Assembly: GCA_035379625.1 (NCBI GenBank)
Contig: DAOSVM010000006.1
Span: 1 to 64,000, forward strand
Length of the DNA: 64,000 bases
Direction: 5' to 3'
From: DAOSCP01 sp035379625
GTDB taxonomy: Bacteria; Bacteroidota; Ignavibacteria; Ignavibacteriales; DAOSCP01
Part shown: positions 27,012 to 37,728 of the stretch, piece by piece
Layout: the number at the start of each line of letters is the position of its first letter
Position numbering within the stretch: position 1 is the stretch's first letter
The notes under the pieces: model-generated
The model's database searches: none
Told to the model about the DNA's origin: nothing
What the model saw: the letters and a program-made list of their open reading frames with translations, nothing else
Translations under genes and position numbers: made by a program

Positions 27012-27242
27012 TTTATATTAATTTTTTAATTGAAATTTTCTATTTTAAGAGGGTAAAAATTATAAAAAAATGCGTTTGGATGTATTAAAACAATATTTTT
27101 GTAAAAATAATTAAAAAAGAAAATATGTGATGACAAGCACGTAGTATTAAGATTATGGGAATTTATCGTTCTTCACATCTTTAATTTTACTCAATCGGGG
27201 CAGCAAAGTAAATAATATATTATCCATTAAGGAGTTATAATT

Positions 27243-30200
27243 ATGTATGGTAAAAAATTACTTCCTTTATTGGTTATCCTTATGCTATCGAGTTATTTGT
27301 TAGCAGGGGGTGGCAAACTAACAGGTTATGTTAAAACGTCAACAGGCGAACCTGTTATTGGCGCTACAATTAAAGTAATGCCAAACTTGTTGGAGTATGA
27401 TTTAGAAGATTTACTATCTGGAAAAGTGAAAGCTGAAGCAAAGGCGGGGACACAGTCGAGAAAAGATGGTTATTATGTAATAGTTAATATTACACCAGGT
27501 ACCTATAATATTGAGGTTACAGCTATAGGTTACGATAAAGTTACGATTTCTGATGTAAGGATTAATTCTGATCTTACTACAGAATTAGATATTACGTTAA
27601 ATGAAACTGGTATACAAATGAAAGAAGTTGTTGTACAAGCTAAAGTTCCAGTTATTCAAAAAGATAGAGTGAATTCATCAGCTAACTTGAATGCTGAAGA
27701 AATTAAAAACAGACCAGTAACATCAGTTGCAACATTAGTAGCACAAGAAGCTGGTATTGATGGCTCAAGTATTCGTGGCGGTGGTGCTACTGAGACAGTA
27801 TATATGGTTAATGGTCTTTCAATGAAGGATGAAAGAACTAATACTTCAATTTCAAATTTTGCTTTAACATCTGTTCAAGAAATACAAATACAAACCGGTG
27901 GTTTTAATGCCGAATACGGTGATATTAGATCTGGTGTTGTAAATGTTGTGACAAAAGAAGGTGATAAACAAAAATATAATTTTTCAATGGTTGCAAGAAT
28001 AAAGCCACCTTCAAAAAAATATCAAGTAGGCCCGGGCCCTACTGATCCTAATTATTTTTATTTAAGACCATATTTAGATCCTAAAGTATGTTGGACAGGG
28101 ACAACATCACTTGATGCGAACGGAATACCAAATTGGAGCCCAGAATAACAAGCACAATATCCATCATTTGAAGGATGGAATAAAGTTTCTGAAAAATTAT
28201 TAACTGATAATGATCCAACTAATGATTTAACTCCGCTTGGAGCACAAAAATTATTCTTATATCAACATCGTAAAAACTTAGGTATTAAAAATCCTGATAT
28301 AGATTTAGATGCTACAATTAGCGGACCAGTTCCAGGTGGTGAAGCATTAGGTAATATGCGCTTTATGGCTTCCTTCATTGGAAATAAGACAATGTTGTTA
28401 ATTCCTTTAACAACAAAAGATTATACAAATTATACAACACAATTTAAATTAACATCAGATTTATCATCTACAGAAAAAATTTCTCTTGAAGGTGTATATC
28501 AGAGATTAGATGGAACATCAGCTTCAAGGAGCGGTTCATTTGATTATTTTGCAACACCGCAAGGAGTAGCTAGTGCTATTTCAACAGTTTCTTTTGGCGG
28601 AGTAGGGATTTATACTGATAATTACTGGTGTCCAACTACAATGCAAAGATATGTTGGGGGTATCAAATATGTTTCTGCTCCTACAGCAACATCTTATTTA
28701 GAAGGAGTATTTCAAATAAATGCTTCAAAATATAGTACAAATCCCGGTAAGTCACGTGATGGTGTAGTTTATACGTACGAAAATGGAAAATTAGTTGGAA
28801 AAATAAATCCATATTATGATGTTTTAGGTGATGGAAGCTATTTAACAGATGGTGCGCCATTAGGTTATGTATTTAATGTTGGAGGTTTTTATACAAACAA
28901 AACTGGAATTGGTGGAAATTTGAGAATGGCTGATGGTATGAGTAATGCACGTGATACTTCTAGAACAATAGCTTACATATTCAAATTTGATTATGCAACA
29001 CAGTTAGATAAATTAAATTATATAAAAGCAGGTATACAATTTAAATATACTGATAATAATGTTAATTATGGACAATATGATGTTTATTTGCCTTCAGCAA
29101 ATACAAGAACAGTTTGGCAGAAATATCCAATATTAGCAAGTGCTTATATACAAGATAAGTTAGAACTTGAAGGAATGATTGCGAATATAGGATTAAGAGC
29201 TGACTTCTATACTGCGAATACAAAATGGTATGAAGTTGTAAATCCTTTTGATGATGTATTTAAACCAAGTCAAGGACAGAAAATAAATACTTTACCTACA
29301 AAGCCAACAAAAAAGATATTTACATTAAGTCCTAGATTAGGTGTTGCTTTTCCAATAACAGTAACAAGTAAATTATTTTTTAACTATGGACATTTTAGAC
29401 AATTACCAACACCTGAAAACTTATATTTAGTAAGAATACCTACTTACACAAACCAAGTAGATTTTCTTGCAAATCCAAATTTAACAATGCCAAAAACAGT
29501 AGCATATGAGATAGGTTATGAGCAAAGCTTAGCGGACCAATATTTGATAAGAATTAATGGTTATTATAAAGATTACAGTAATGAAATATTATCATTCTAT
29601 TATTATAACTCAAAAGGAATTGAATATAATACACCTGTAACAAATGGTTATAAAGATGTTAGAGGTTTTGAAATTACATTTAAAAAGGATAGAGGTGATT
29701 GGGTACAAGGATTTATCAACTATACTTATCAAGTAACTTCAAGTGGTAGATTTGGTTTACCATGGCAATATCAAGAAGCAAATAATCAGCAATTAAATGA
29801 AGAAAATTACTATAAAAATAATTATCATTTACCTACAACACCAAAGCCAAGCCCATATGCAAGATTAAATTTAGATTTCTTTACACCGACAAAAAATTTT
29901 GGTCCAGAGATTGCAGGTATAGGAATTTTAACAGATTGGAGATTAAATATTACTGCTGGTTGGAGAGCAGGTGATTATATAACATGGACTGGCTCATACG
30001 GACAACAGATACCAGTGGAAAATGGTAAGATAATAAAAGAGAATTTCCAATGGAAAGATTCATATTATGCAAATATGAGGTTTAGTAAAGGCTTTAATTT
30101 CGGCAAAATTAAATTACAAATATTTGCTGATATAAATAACGTATTTAATTTCAAACAAATGAGTTTATATTATGGATTTACAGATACAAAAGATCGTGAT

Positions 30201-30566
30201 GCATATTTTAAATCCTTACATTTACCAATAAGCGAAGAATATTCGCAGAAATATTTTAAATACACAAATATTCCAGGTAATGATAAACCAGGTGATTATA
30301 ATATGGGTAATGAATTTACACCTATTGTACCTGCAGTTTCTACTACATCATTATCAATTTATCATCCAGATGTAATTTATTATATACAAGGGCAATATAT
30401 GCAAAGTTCAACAGGAAAACCAGAAGATTTGCAACCTGTTTCCTATGAAAAGATGAAAAAAATACTTGATACTAAATCTTACATTGATATGCCTAATCAA
30501 AAATGGTTGAGCTTCTTAAATCCAAGATATATTTTCTGGGGTGTAAGATTAACAGTTGATTTTTAA
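27243..30566 (+). pseudogene. TonB-dependent receptor interrupted by one in-frame TAA
   Basis: A single reading frame runs from 27243 to 30566 but is broken by a TAA at 28146-28148, giving a 301-residue N-terminal piece and a large C-terminal piece. The N part has a signal peptide, a carboxypeptidase-regulatory domain (GYVKTSTGEPVIGATIKV) and a plug (SSIRGGGATETVYMVNGL, GGFNAEYGDIRSGVVNVVTK). The open frame continues directly after the stop (QAQYPSFEGWNK) into a full beta-barrel ending WGVRLTVDF. No frameshift is needed. Either this is a recent nonsense mutation, a sequence error, or read-through occurs. A GGAG site precedes the ATG. It heads the T9SS surface operon. Confidence 0.88.
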
Positions 30567-30594
30567 TTTAAAGAAAATCTAAGAGGAAATAAAT

Positions 30595-32679
30595 ATGTTT
30601 GAAAAAGTATTAAGAATATCATCATTGTTAATATTGATGATAATATTACAACAAAATCTATATTCTCAAAGTGCTGAATTTCGCTGGATTTCTGTTGGTT
30701 CATTGCATAATTGGTATTCTAATTATGGTTCAGAAATTGAAGAAGGTTTTGGCCAAGAACAACAGTATGGTTTAAGGTGGCCAGCGATGTATCCAAGGCA
30801 GGATGTTCAAGCTGCTAAGGCTTTTTGGATTGGATATGATGATAATGGACAAGCAAAAGTTGTTCATGTCGGACCTAGAGTAAGTGGACAAAATGAATTT
30901 TTCCCTGTATTTTTTAAATCTTATAGGAAACGAGATGTTCCAAAATTGGATGTTAACGGAAATTCAAGTTTGCTAGGCTCTATTGAAGATCCGGATAATA
31001 TCGACCCAAATATACCTTTTGATCAAATGATTGTGAATACTGTTCATACCAAAATTGGTATTACAATGACCAGAAAAATTGGACAATTTGCTTCAGAAGG
31101 GCATGATAATTACATAATACATGATTATACATTTAAATATACAGGCATTGTTGATGGTAATGGAACAACTATTGCAAATCCGCCAACGTTAAATGGCGTA
31201 TATTTCTTTTATATTTTTAGGTTATCTTGTACCAATCAAGCGAGATATGGAATAGGTAATGCAACAGGGTGGGGTATGGCTCAAACAAATGATGCTGTAG
31301 GTGACGGTAATCCAGATTACCCACAAACAGGCTTGACTATACCTTCATACTTGAGAGCACAATATGGATGGCAAGGTAAATTTCCAGCTTTTACAACTTA
31401 TGATAATGTTGGTGGTATGGTTATTGACGGTAATTTTAAAAACGGAGATAAAAATGATACTACTGGTCGTCTAGCAGCTCCACAATTTGCGGGTGTAGTT
31501 CATTTATTTGCAAGCAAAGTTCCTAATGATTTTACCAACGATGATCCACAACAACCCAAAACTACACTTATTATAGATTCTGATCATCAAACTATGTCTG
31601 CAAATAGTATAGACAATAAAGCAAAATGTAATTTAGAGTATGATTTAATGAAAAGTGGGCATTCTCAAAGACATTTAGCAAAAATTGGTGAGCCAAGTAC
31701 TTATTTCCAAGATGCTAAACCAACAAAAGATCCCGCACAAGGTTCGCAAGGTGGTTATTCATTTTGCAATGGTTATGGACCATATACATTAAATCCTGGT
31801 GATAGTGTCAGAATTGTTTGGGCTGAAGCTGTAGATGGACTTTCAAGAAAAGAGGCTATTGAAGTTGGTAAAAAATATAAAAGTTATGGACCAGCTGGAA
31901 TGTTAACTGATGCTGCTATTAAAGAAAAAAATACAGCATTCTTTAAGGGAAGAATTAGATTAATACAAACTTTTGATAGAGCTTATAAAAATTTCCAAAA
32001 TAATTATCAAGATGCAAAAAATGCTTATGTGCCTTCTTTAAAAGAATTTAAGGCTGTGCCACGAAATGGTGCGAATAGATTAATGTGGGAATACTATGAA
32101 AACGAGCTACCAGACTCGATTTATATTTACAGAACAGAACAATATTATTATAACGAATTAAATTATAAGTTAGTTACTGCATTAAAAGCTGAACCAAATA
32201 AAAAACAATACGATGATACATCAGCTACAACAGGTATAGCATCTTATTATTACGCAATTTGTAAGAAAAATGGTAAAGCATCAGTTAGAACTAATAATCA
32301 ATTATTATTAGAGGTTACTAAAAAACCACAAATTAATTATACACCTGATGAACAATCAGCTGTTGATAATTTAGATAAAGTAAGAGTTGTACCTAACCCA
32401 TATATTATTACTGGCGATGCAAACACGCATTTATGGGGTTCAGCTAAACCTAATACAATTTATTTTAGAGGACTACCAGCAAGAGCAAAAGTTGATATTT
32501 ATACAGAAATAGGTGAACATATTTACTCTTTTGAAACAAGTCCTGAGGATATTACTGAAAAAAGCTGGAATTGCCAAACAAAATATAATCAAACTGTAGT
32601 AACAGGTGTATACATTGCCGTAGTTAAAAATTTAGATAACGGTAAAACTAAAATTGTAAAATTTGTAGTTGTAAGATAG
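30595..32679 (+). CDS. Secreted protein with T9SS-type C-terminal domain
   Basis: A 694-residue exported protein with signal peptide (ISSLLILMIILQQNLYSQ). The central part is not recognised. Near residues 480-560 a fibronectin-like segment is suggested (FKAVPRNGANRLMWEYYENELPDSIYIYR). The C terminus (VVPNPYIITGD..., AKVDIYTEIGEHIYSF, GVYIAVVKN, KIVKFVVVR) matches the type A sorting domain used for type IX secretion. A GAGG site lies before the ATG. It follows the TonB receptor by 28 bp and precedes a PorV/PorQ-family gene, a common arrangement for surface complexes in this group. Confidence 0.75.
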   Translation: MFEKVLRISSLLILMIILQQNLYSQSAEFRWISVGSLHNWYSNYGSEIEEGFGQEQQYGLRWPAMYPRQDVQAAKAFWIGYDDNGQAKVVHVGPRVSGQNEFFPVFFKSYRKRDVPKLDVNGNSSLLGSIEDPDNIDPNIPFDQMIVNTVHTKIGITMTRKIGQFASEGHDNYIIHDYTFKYTGIVDGNGTTIANPPTLNGVYFFYIFRLSCTNQARYGIGNATGWGMAQTNDAVGDGNPDYPQTGLTIPSYLRAQYGWQGKFPAFTTYDNVGGMVIDGNFKNGDKNDTTGRLAAPQFAGVVHLFASKVPNDFTNDDPQQPKTTLIIDSDHQTMSANSIDNKAKCNLEYDLMKSGHSQRHLAKIGEPSTYFQDAKPTKDPAQGSQGGYSFCNGYGPYTLNPGDSVRIVWAEAVDGLSRKEAIEVGKKYKSYGPAGMLTDAAIKEKNTAFFKGRIRLIQTFDRAYKNFQNNYQDAKNAYVPSLKEFKAVPRNGANRLMWEYYENELPDSIYIYRTEQYYYNELNYKLVTALKAEPNKKQYDDTSATTGIASYYYAICKKNGKASVRTNNQLLLEVTKKPQINYTPDEQSAVDNLDKVRVVPNPYIITGDANTHLWGSAKPNTIYFRGLPARAKVDIYTEIGEHIYSFETSPEDITEKSWNCQTKYNQTVVTGVYIAVVKNLDNGKTKIVKFVVVR

Positions 32680-32715
32680 TATCTTATTTAATCAAATAAG
32701 TAATGTGAGAAAAAA

Positions 32716-33708
32716 ATGAAAGTAATAAAACTTATAATAATAACAGTAATGCTAACGCTAACAATTTTTGCTCAGCAAAAGTTAGCACAAACAGGTTTTA
32801 AATTTTTGCAAGTATCTACTGATGCAAAAATAGCAGCGATGGCAGATGCTGTAACAGCATTAGAAGGTAATTCGTCTTCTGTGTTTGCTAATCCTGCCTC
32901 TATGGCTAGGATTAGTTCACTTTTTGACGCTAATTTCGGTAATATAAAATACATAGCAGATATAAATTATTATTACGGTGTCGTTGCTTTTGCTCCAGAA
33001 ATGAATAATTATGGTGTAATTGCTTTGTCGGCTGTTTATGTCGATTACGGAGAAATGATAAGAACAGTTCCTAATTCTAATGATATTAAATTCCCTTATA
33101 CTGATTTAGGTACTTTTAAACCTTATGGACTTTCTTTAGGACTTTCTTACGCTAAAGCTTTAAGTGATAAATTCTCTATTGGTGGTAACTTAAAGTATGT
33201 AAAAATGGATTATGGGGATGCTGCTATTGCTATGTCATCTGGTTCACCAGTTTATAAAAAATTTAGTGCTAGTTCTGTTGTATTTGATTTTGGTATGTTA
33301 TACCATACTGGATTTCAAAGTTTAGATTTTGCTGCATCTTTTAAGAATTTTTCTCCTGATATACAAGTTGAAAGAGAATCTTTCCAAGCACCTTTAACAT
33401 TAACTATAGGATTTGCTTATAACTTAAGTGATCTTTTCGAGTTAAAAAAGGATGAACATTCATTACAAATGACATTAGATTTTAGAAAACCAAGAGACTA
33501 TAAAGAGCAAGTTAATGTTGGTTTAGATTATAATATTTATAAAATGGTATCACTTAGATTAGGTTATTCTTCTCCTAATGATGAACATTGGTTTACTTAT
33601 GGTTTAGGTTTGAAATATAATGGTTTTGAAATTAACTATTCATATATACCATGGAATAATAAAGCATTCACTGATGTACAACAATTATCTGTTAATGTAG
33701 CTTTTTAA
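32716..33708 (+). CDS. PorV/PorQ-family outer-membrane protein
   Basis: A signal peptide (IKLIIITVMLTLTIFAQ) is followed by the family hallmark TGFKFLQVSTDAKIAAMADA and SSVFANPASMA. The remainder alternates as an outer-membrane beta-barrel of the FadL/UPF0164 type, ending in VNVAF. PorV is the shuttle of the type IX secretion system and PorQ a related barrel; many paralogues accompany individual cargo operons in Ignavibacteria-like genomes. This copy lies among T9SS-tailed proteins and likely serves them. The 330-residue length is in the family range. Confidence 0.85.
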   Translation: MKVIKLIIITVMLTLTIFAQQKLAQTGFKFLQVSTDAKIAAMADAVTALEGNSSSVFANPASMARISSLFDANFGNIKYIADINYYYGVVAFAPEMNNYGVIALSAVYVDYGEMIRTVPNSNDIKFPYTDLGTFKPYGLSLGLSYAKALSDKFSIGGNLKYVKMDYGDAAIAMSSGSPVYKKFSASSVVFDFGMLYHTGFQSLDFAASFKNFSPDIQVERESFQAPLTLTIGFAYNLSDLFELKKDEHSLQMTLDFRKPRDYKEQVNVGLDYNIYKMVSLRLGYSSPNDEHWFTYGLGLKYNGFEINYSYIPWNNKAFTDVQQLSVNVAF

Positions 33709-33727
33709 AAAAAATACGAGTGAAAAA

Positions 33728-35023
33728 ATGAAAAGAATAATATTATTATTCAGTATAATTTTAACAACAGTAATTATTACTGGTTGTAATCCAGAAGACG
33801 ATACAACTTCTTTATGGGGCCCTGTTACATATGATTCTACTAAACATACTATAACTAATGTCGAAATAGTGAACACGGGTAGCGAACATATAGAAGGCGT
33901 TACTACTTTGAAAATAACTGGGACAAACTTCCCTAATGATTATAGAAATTTGAAAGTGTGGGTATCCCTAACAAAAGCTTACTTAGCATCAATCGATCCA
34001 GCAACTTATAAAACAACAGAATTTTATATAAAAATTCCTACAGTTTATGATCCACTTAAAGATGCTGAAAGGATTGATACATTAACTATAAAACTTGAAA
34101 AAAATGGTGTTCCTGTATATGCAACTAGTAAATTGAACGGTGTTAAAAGAGGTGTTATTGTTCCTATTAAAATAGCAGATATTGATAAACCAGTTAACGC
34201 TATTACATTGGATAAATCAAATAATCTTTATTTTTGCTTGACACAAAATGGAACATCAAAAGGTATTTTCAAGGGTATTATTGCAAGTAATGAATATAGC
34301 CAATTTTTGAATTTTAATGGTTTATTTAACGGATTAAAATATGGTCCAGGCGATACTCTTTATGCTGTAGGTTTTAATTATTTAGTTTCGTGTGATGGGA
34401 AAAATTTGACAAAAATCAACCAATTTGCAAATATAAATACTGCTAATGATTTAGATTTTGATGATAAATTAAATGTTTGGGTAGTTACAAAAACTGCAAA
34501 AATTATTGCATTAGTTACAAGGTCAAGTAAATATAAAAATAATGTTAAGTTTACAATAAATGATGCTGATATATATGAAATGAGAAGTTGCAAGTTTGTA
34601 AAATTAAATAATAATGCATATCTTTATGTTGCAGGTGCTGATAAAAATGGTGTTGAAAAAATTGTAAGATTTAAAATAACTAATGATGTACTTGATACAA
34701 CTCCTGAAGTTATTTTTACACTTAGTTCAGGGAAAATTTATTCTTTTGCTCTTTCAAAAGATGGTGATATTTATGTTGGAACTAATGGCTCTATTCCTTT
34801 AATTTGGATTAAGCCAGACGGAACATACGAAAATATGTTATACTACAATAACTTGACTTCAACCTGTGTAATACAACCTAATATTATTGCAATTGCTTAT
34901 GGTATTGATAAATGTATATATGTGATAAGAGAAACTCCTGATAAGCAAACATATAAACAAACAATATTTAAAATTTATACGGGGAAAGACACTGCACCAT
35001 ATTATGGCAGAGGAGACAATTAA
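33728..35023 (+). CDS. Lipoprotein with IPT-like and propeller-like regions
   Basis: The signal MKRIILLFSIILTTVIITGC gives a lipoprotein anchored at Cys20. Residues ~40-130 (TITNVEIVNTGSEHIEGVTTLKITGTNFPND) look like an IPT/TIG immunoglobulin-type domain. The rest is made of repeated beta stretches of the NHL/SMP-30 propeller kind (AITLDKSNNLYFCL, DLDFDDKLNVWVV, FALSKDGDIYVGTNG). It is probably displayed on the outer membrane as part of the complex with the TonB receptor and T9SS proteins around it. The substrate is unknown. Confidence 0.7.
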   Translation: MKRIILLFSIILTTVIITGCNPEDDTTSLWGPVTYDSTKHTITNVEIVNTGSEHIEGVTTLKITGTNFPNDYRNLKVWVSLTKAYLASIDPATYKTTEFYIKIPTVYDPLKDAERIDTLTIKLEKNGVPVYATSKLNGVKRGVIVPIKIADIDKPVNAITLDKSNNLYFCLTQNGTSKGIFKGIIASNEYSQFLNFNGLFNGLKYGPGDTLYAVGFNYLVSCDGKNLTKINQFANINTANDLDFDDKLNVWVVTKTAKIIALVTRSSKYKNNVKFTINDADIYEMRSCKFVKLNNNAYLYVAGADKNGVEKIVRFKITNDVLDTTPEVIFTLSSGKIYSFALSKDGDIYVGTNGSIPLIWIKPDGTYENMLYYNNLTSTCVIQPNIIAIAYGIDKCIYVIRETPDKQTYKQTIFKIYTGKDTAPYYGRGDN

Positions 35024-35054
35024 ATAAACTCAACAAAATAATTAGGGGGTCCCA

Positions 35055-36455
35055 ATGAAAAAATTACTTTAAGTAGTTCTTTTTGCTGTATTATTGAGCA
35101 CAGCATTTGCCCAAAACTGGCAATACGCTGGAATTTTCCCAGATACTACAGGCGGGAAAATTAAAACATCGTTGTATTTCTTAATGCGTGGTATGCATGG
35201 TATAGCTGTTGATAAAGATGGTAAAATATGGATGATGCCTTATTATGCAACAGATTCTATTGCTGTGTATATACCCGGTACACAGACACTTGTTGGCGGT
35301 AAAAAACAGTTAACAAGAGTATTATATTGCTTTAACCCAGATGGAACACAAGCTTCATTTTCACCTATCTTTACTGTTACTACTAAAGGTGGCGTAGTTG
35401 ATACATTAGGTGAAACACTTATTACAGATAAAGGGGCTTATACATGGTCAGGTAATACTGGTAGAGGTTTAGGTTTAGATAAAGATGGAAATATTTTAGC
35501 ATCCTATTATGACCAACTTATACGAATTGATTACAAAACAGGGCAAGGTATAGATAAAGCAAAGCCAGTACCTAATGCTGCATTAACAGCTTGCTGGGGA
35601 AATGAAGAAGGTATTTTTACAGCTCAAGTTGTTGGTGGTAATCCAATGAAATTGTATGATAATGAGATGAATTATGTTAAAGACGTGTTCCCTGCTACAA
35701 AAGGTTTTTCTCGTTCTTTTGCTGTAAAACAAATCAATGGTGAAACATACATTTTCTGGGCTGGATATTCAAATAATCAAATAATAATTTACAAATACGG
35801 TGGTGTATTTGGTTCTACAGATTCAGTTGCAACAATACCAGGTGTATGTTCAGAATCTTTTGCTTGGCAACCTAATACTGGTTGGTTATGGGTAGGTGCA
35901 GGTTCTAAAACCGATATGCCTAATAGATTTCCTGGTGTAACTACAGCTTATAGCCCTTCTGCTTGGTATGCTTTTGATGTATCTGATCCATTACATCCTG
36001 TTTTGAAAGATAGTATTGCATGGTTCACAATGAAAAGAAATCCTTTAGAAGATGTAAGACCAAGAGGTATGGGATTTAGCCCTGATGGAAAAACTGCATA
36101 TGTATGTATCTTCAATACAGATAGACCATGTGTGGAAAAACATGTATTTGTAGGTGAGGCATTAGGAACAGATGATAAAGCTACAAAAATTAATGGTTAT
36201 ATGCTAGGACAAAACTATCCAAACCCATTTAACCCAACAACAAAAATAGGTTTTACAATTCCAAAAGCTGGACATGTTACACTTAAAGTTTACAATATGT
36301 TAGGCCAAGAAGTTGCAACACTTGTTAACTCCAATATGAGTGCTGGTACACATACTGTTGATTTCAAAGCTGATAACTTGAATTCAGGTACATATGTATA
36401 TCAATTAAAAGCTAACAATGTAGTAATCACAAAGAAGATGATGTTAGTAAAATAA
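35055..36455 (+). pseudogene. T9SS-sorted propeller protein with an in-frame TAA in its signal peptide
   Basis: The true start is the ATG at 35055 after a strong AGGGGG site. It reads MKKLL, then TAA (35070-35072), then VVLFAVLLSTAFAQNW in the same frame. Replacing the stop by Leu (TTA, one base) restores a textbook signal peptide, so the stop is almost certainly a mutation. The rest is intact: a propeller-like region (GIAVDKDGKIWMMP, GLGLDKDGNILASY, FSPDGKTAYVCIF) and a type A sorting domain (NYPNPFNPTTKIGF ... KKMMLVK). A downstream start such as the TTG at 35094 would make a protein without an export signal. Confidence 0.88.
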
Positions 36456-36471
36456 TAAATCAAGTATTATT

Positions 36472-36499
36472 AAGGCTGCTCGAAAGAGCGGCCTTTTTT
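36472..36499 (+). terminator. Rho-independent terminator of the T9SS/TonB surface operon
   Basis: aaggctgctc-gaaa-gagcggcctt forms a stem closed by a GAAA tetraloop and is followed by seven T. Confidence 0.9.
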
Positions 36500-36536
36500 T
36501 ATAAAGACAAAATAATTATGAATAAAGAAATAAATT

Positions 36537-36600
36537 ATTTAGCTCGGACAGTGTAAGCTTATCCCGCGCATTAGCGCGGGTAGCTATCGCTAAAAATATA
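36537..36600 (+). repeat. GC-rich box-hairpin element, copy 6 (solitary)
   Basis: Box gctcggacagtgtaagctta, hairpin 1 cccgcgc-atta-gcgcggg (36563-36580), hairpin 2 tagc-tatc-gcta and an A-tract (aaaaatat). It has no inverted partner. It lies just after the surface-operon terminator and upstream of proline dehydrogenase; the remainder of the 36456-36827 gap shows nothing else. Confidence 0.88.
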
Positions 36601-36827
36601 GAAATGAATTAAATCCATATTTTATATTTCAAATTGTCAAAATTATTTTACCATAAAATATTTATATACTAGTATTTGTAAAATTGCTTTATCATTTGCA
36701 TTTGACTTGCCTAAATAAATATTCCTCTTTAAAATTTCTTTTAATTTAAAACAAAATTAAAAAATTGTAAAATATTTTGAAAAAAAAGTTTTTATTTGTT
36801 AATTTTAAGAAAAAAATAAGGTTTGTT

Positions 36828-37727
36828 ATGGGAATATTAAATAATATGCTTGTTTATGGTATTCAAATTATGCCAAAACCACTTGTTAAACAGTTCGCAA
36901 AAAACTATATTGCAGGCGACTCATTAAATGATGCTATAAGTGTTATCAATAAACTGTGGGAAAATAATTATTTTTCGACTATTGATTTATTAGGCGAGTT
37001 TGTTGATGGAAGATTCTTGGCTATAAAAGCAAAAAATGATATCATTGATGATATTTTGACAATCAGAAGATTAAACTTACCTACATATCACTCATTAAAA
37101 TTAACACAATTAGGAATTGATGTAGATAAAGAGTTATGCATAGAGAACTTAAAAGAAATTTTGACTGTAGCGAAACAGGAAAATGTATTTGTTAGAATTG
37201 ATATGGAAAATACTCCTTATACTACAATAACATTAGATATTTATAAGGAGATGAGAAAATATTTTGATAATTTTGGGATTGTTTTGCAGGCATATTTGTA
37301 TAGAACTGAACAAGATATTGAAGAATTAAAAGATTATAAACCAAATGTAAGATTAGTAAAAGGAATTTATATAGAAGATAAAAAATATGCAATAAAAGAC
37401 AAACAAGGTATAAGAAATAATTATATGAAATTATTGGAAAAAATGATTGATTATGGATATTACGTAGCAATTGCAACTCACGATGATTATTTAACGAATA
37501 AAGCTATTGAAATGATTAATCAAAAAGGGATTACAAAAGATAAATTTGAATTTCAAATGCTTTTGGGCGTTCGCGAAAAATTAAGAGAAGAGATTAAAAA
37601 TCAAGGCTATAAAGTTACAGTATATGTACCTTATGGAATGGATTGGTATGGGTACTCTATAAGAAGATTTAAAGAAAATCCATCTGTAGCGATGCACGTT
37701 GCTAAAAGTATATTTCATATAACATAA
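36828..37727 (+). CDS. Proline dehydrogenase (monofunctional)
   Basis: A FAD-dependent TIM-barrel PRODH oxidising proline to pyrroline-5-carboxylate. It shows VRIDMENTPYTTITLDIYKEM, VLQAYLYRTEQDI, VRLVKGIYIEDKKYA, ATHDDYL, FEFQMLLGVR and the substrate-binding end YVPYGMDWYGYSIRRFKENP. At about 299 residues it is the single-domain form, not a PutA fusion. I placed the start at the ATG at 36828 with AAGG upstream; a TTG at 36777 would add a basic 17-residue leader. The pyrroline-5-carboxylate dehydrogenase gene is not in the window. Confidence 0.93.
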   Translation: MGILNNMLVYGIQIMPKPLVKQFAKNYIAGDSLNDAISVINKLWENNYFSTIDLLGEFVDGRFLAIKAKNDIIDDILTIRRLNLPTYHSLKLTQLGIDVDKELCIENLKEILTVAKQENVFVRIDMENTPYTTITLDIYKEMRKYFDNFGIVLQAYLYRTEQDIEELKDYKPNVRLVKGIYIEDKKYAIKDKQGIRNNYMKLLEKMIDYGYYVAIATHDDYLTNKAIEMINQKGITKDKFEFQMLLGVREKLREEIKNQGYKVTVYVPYGMDWYGYSIRRFKENPSVAMHVAKSIFHIT

Positions 37728-37728
37728 A

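Noticed and set aside
27012..27242. Possible small gene or regulatory RNA in the gap before the TonB receptor
   Set aside because: Only very short frames (14 codons at most with a start) and no stable hairpin, promoter or known motif could be found.
28030..28040. ggcccgggcc palindrome as another GC-rich element copy
   Set aside because: There is no box, hairpin pair or A-tract; it encodes GPGP in the TonB receptor plug/barrel region.
28146..35072. TAA reassigned to an amino acid (alternative code)
   Set aside because: Most other genes in the window end in TAA at the expected family length, so TAA works as a normal stop; only two genes are affected.
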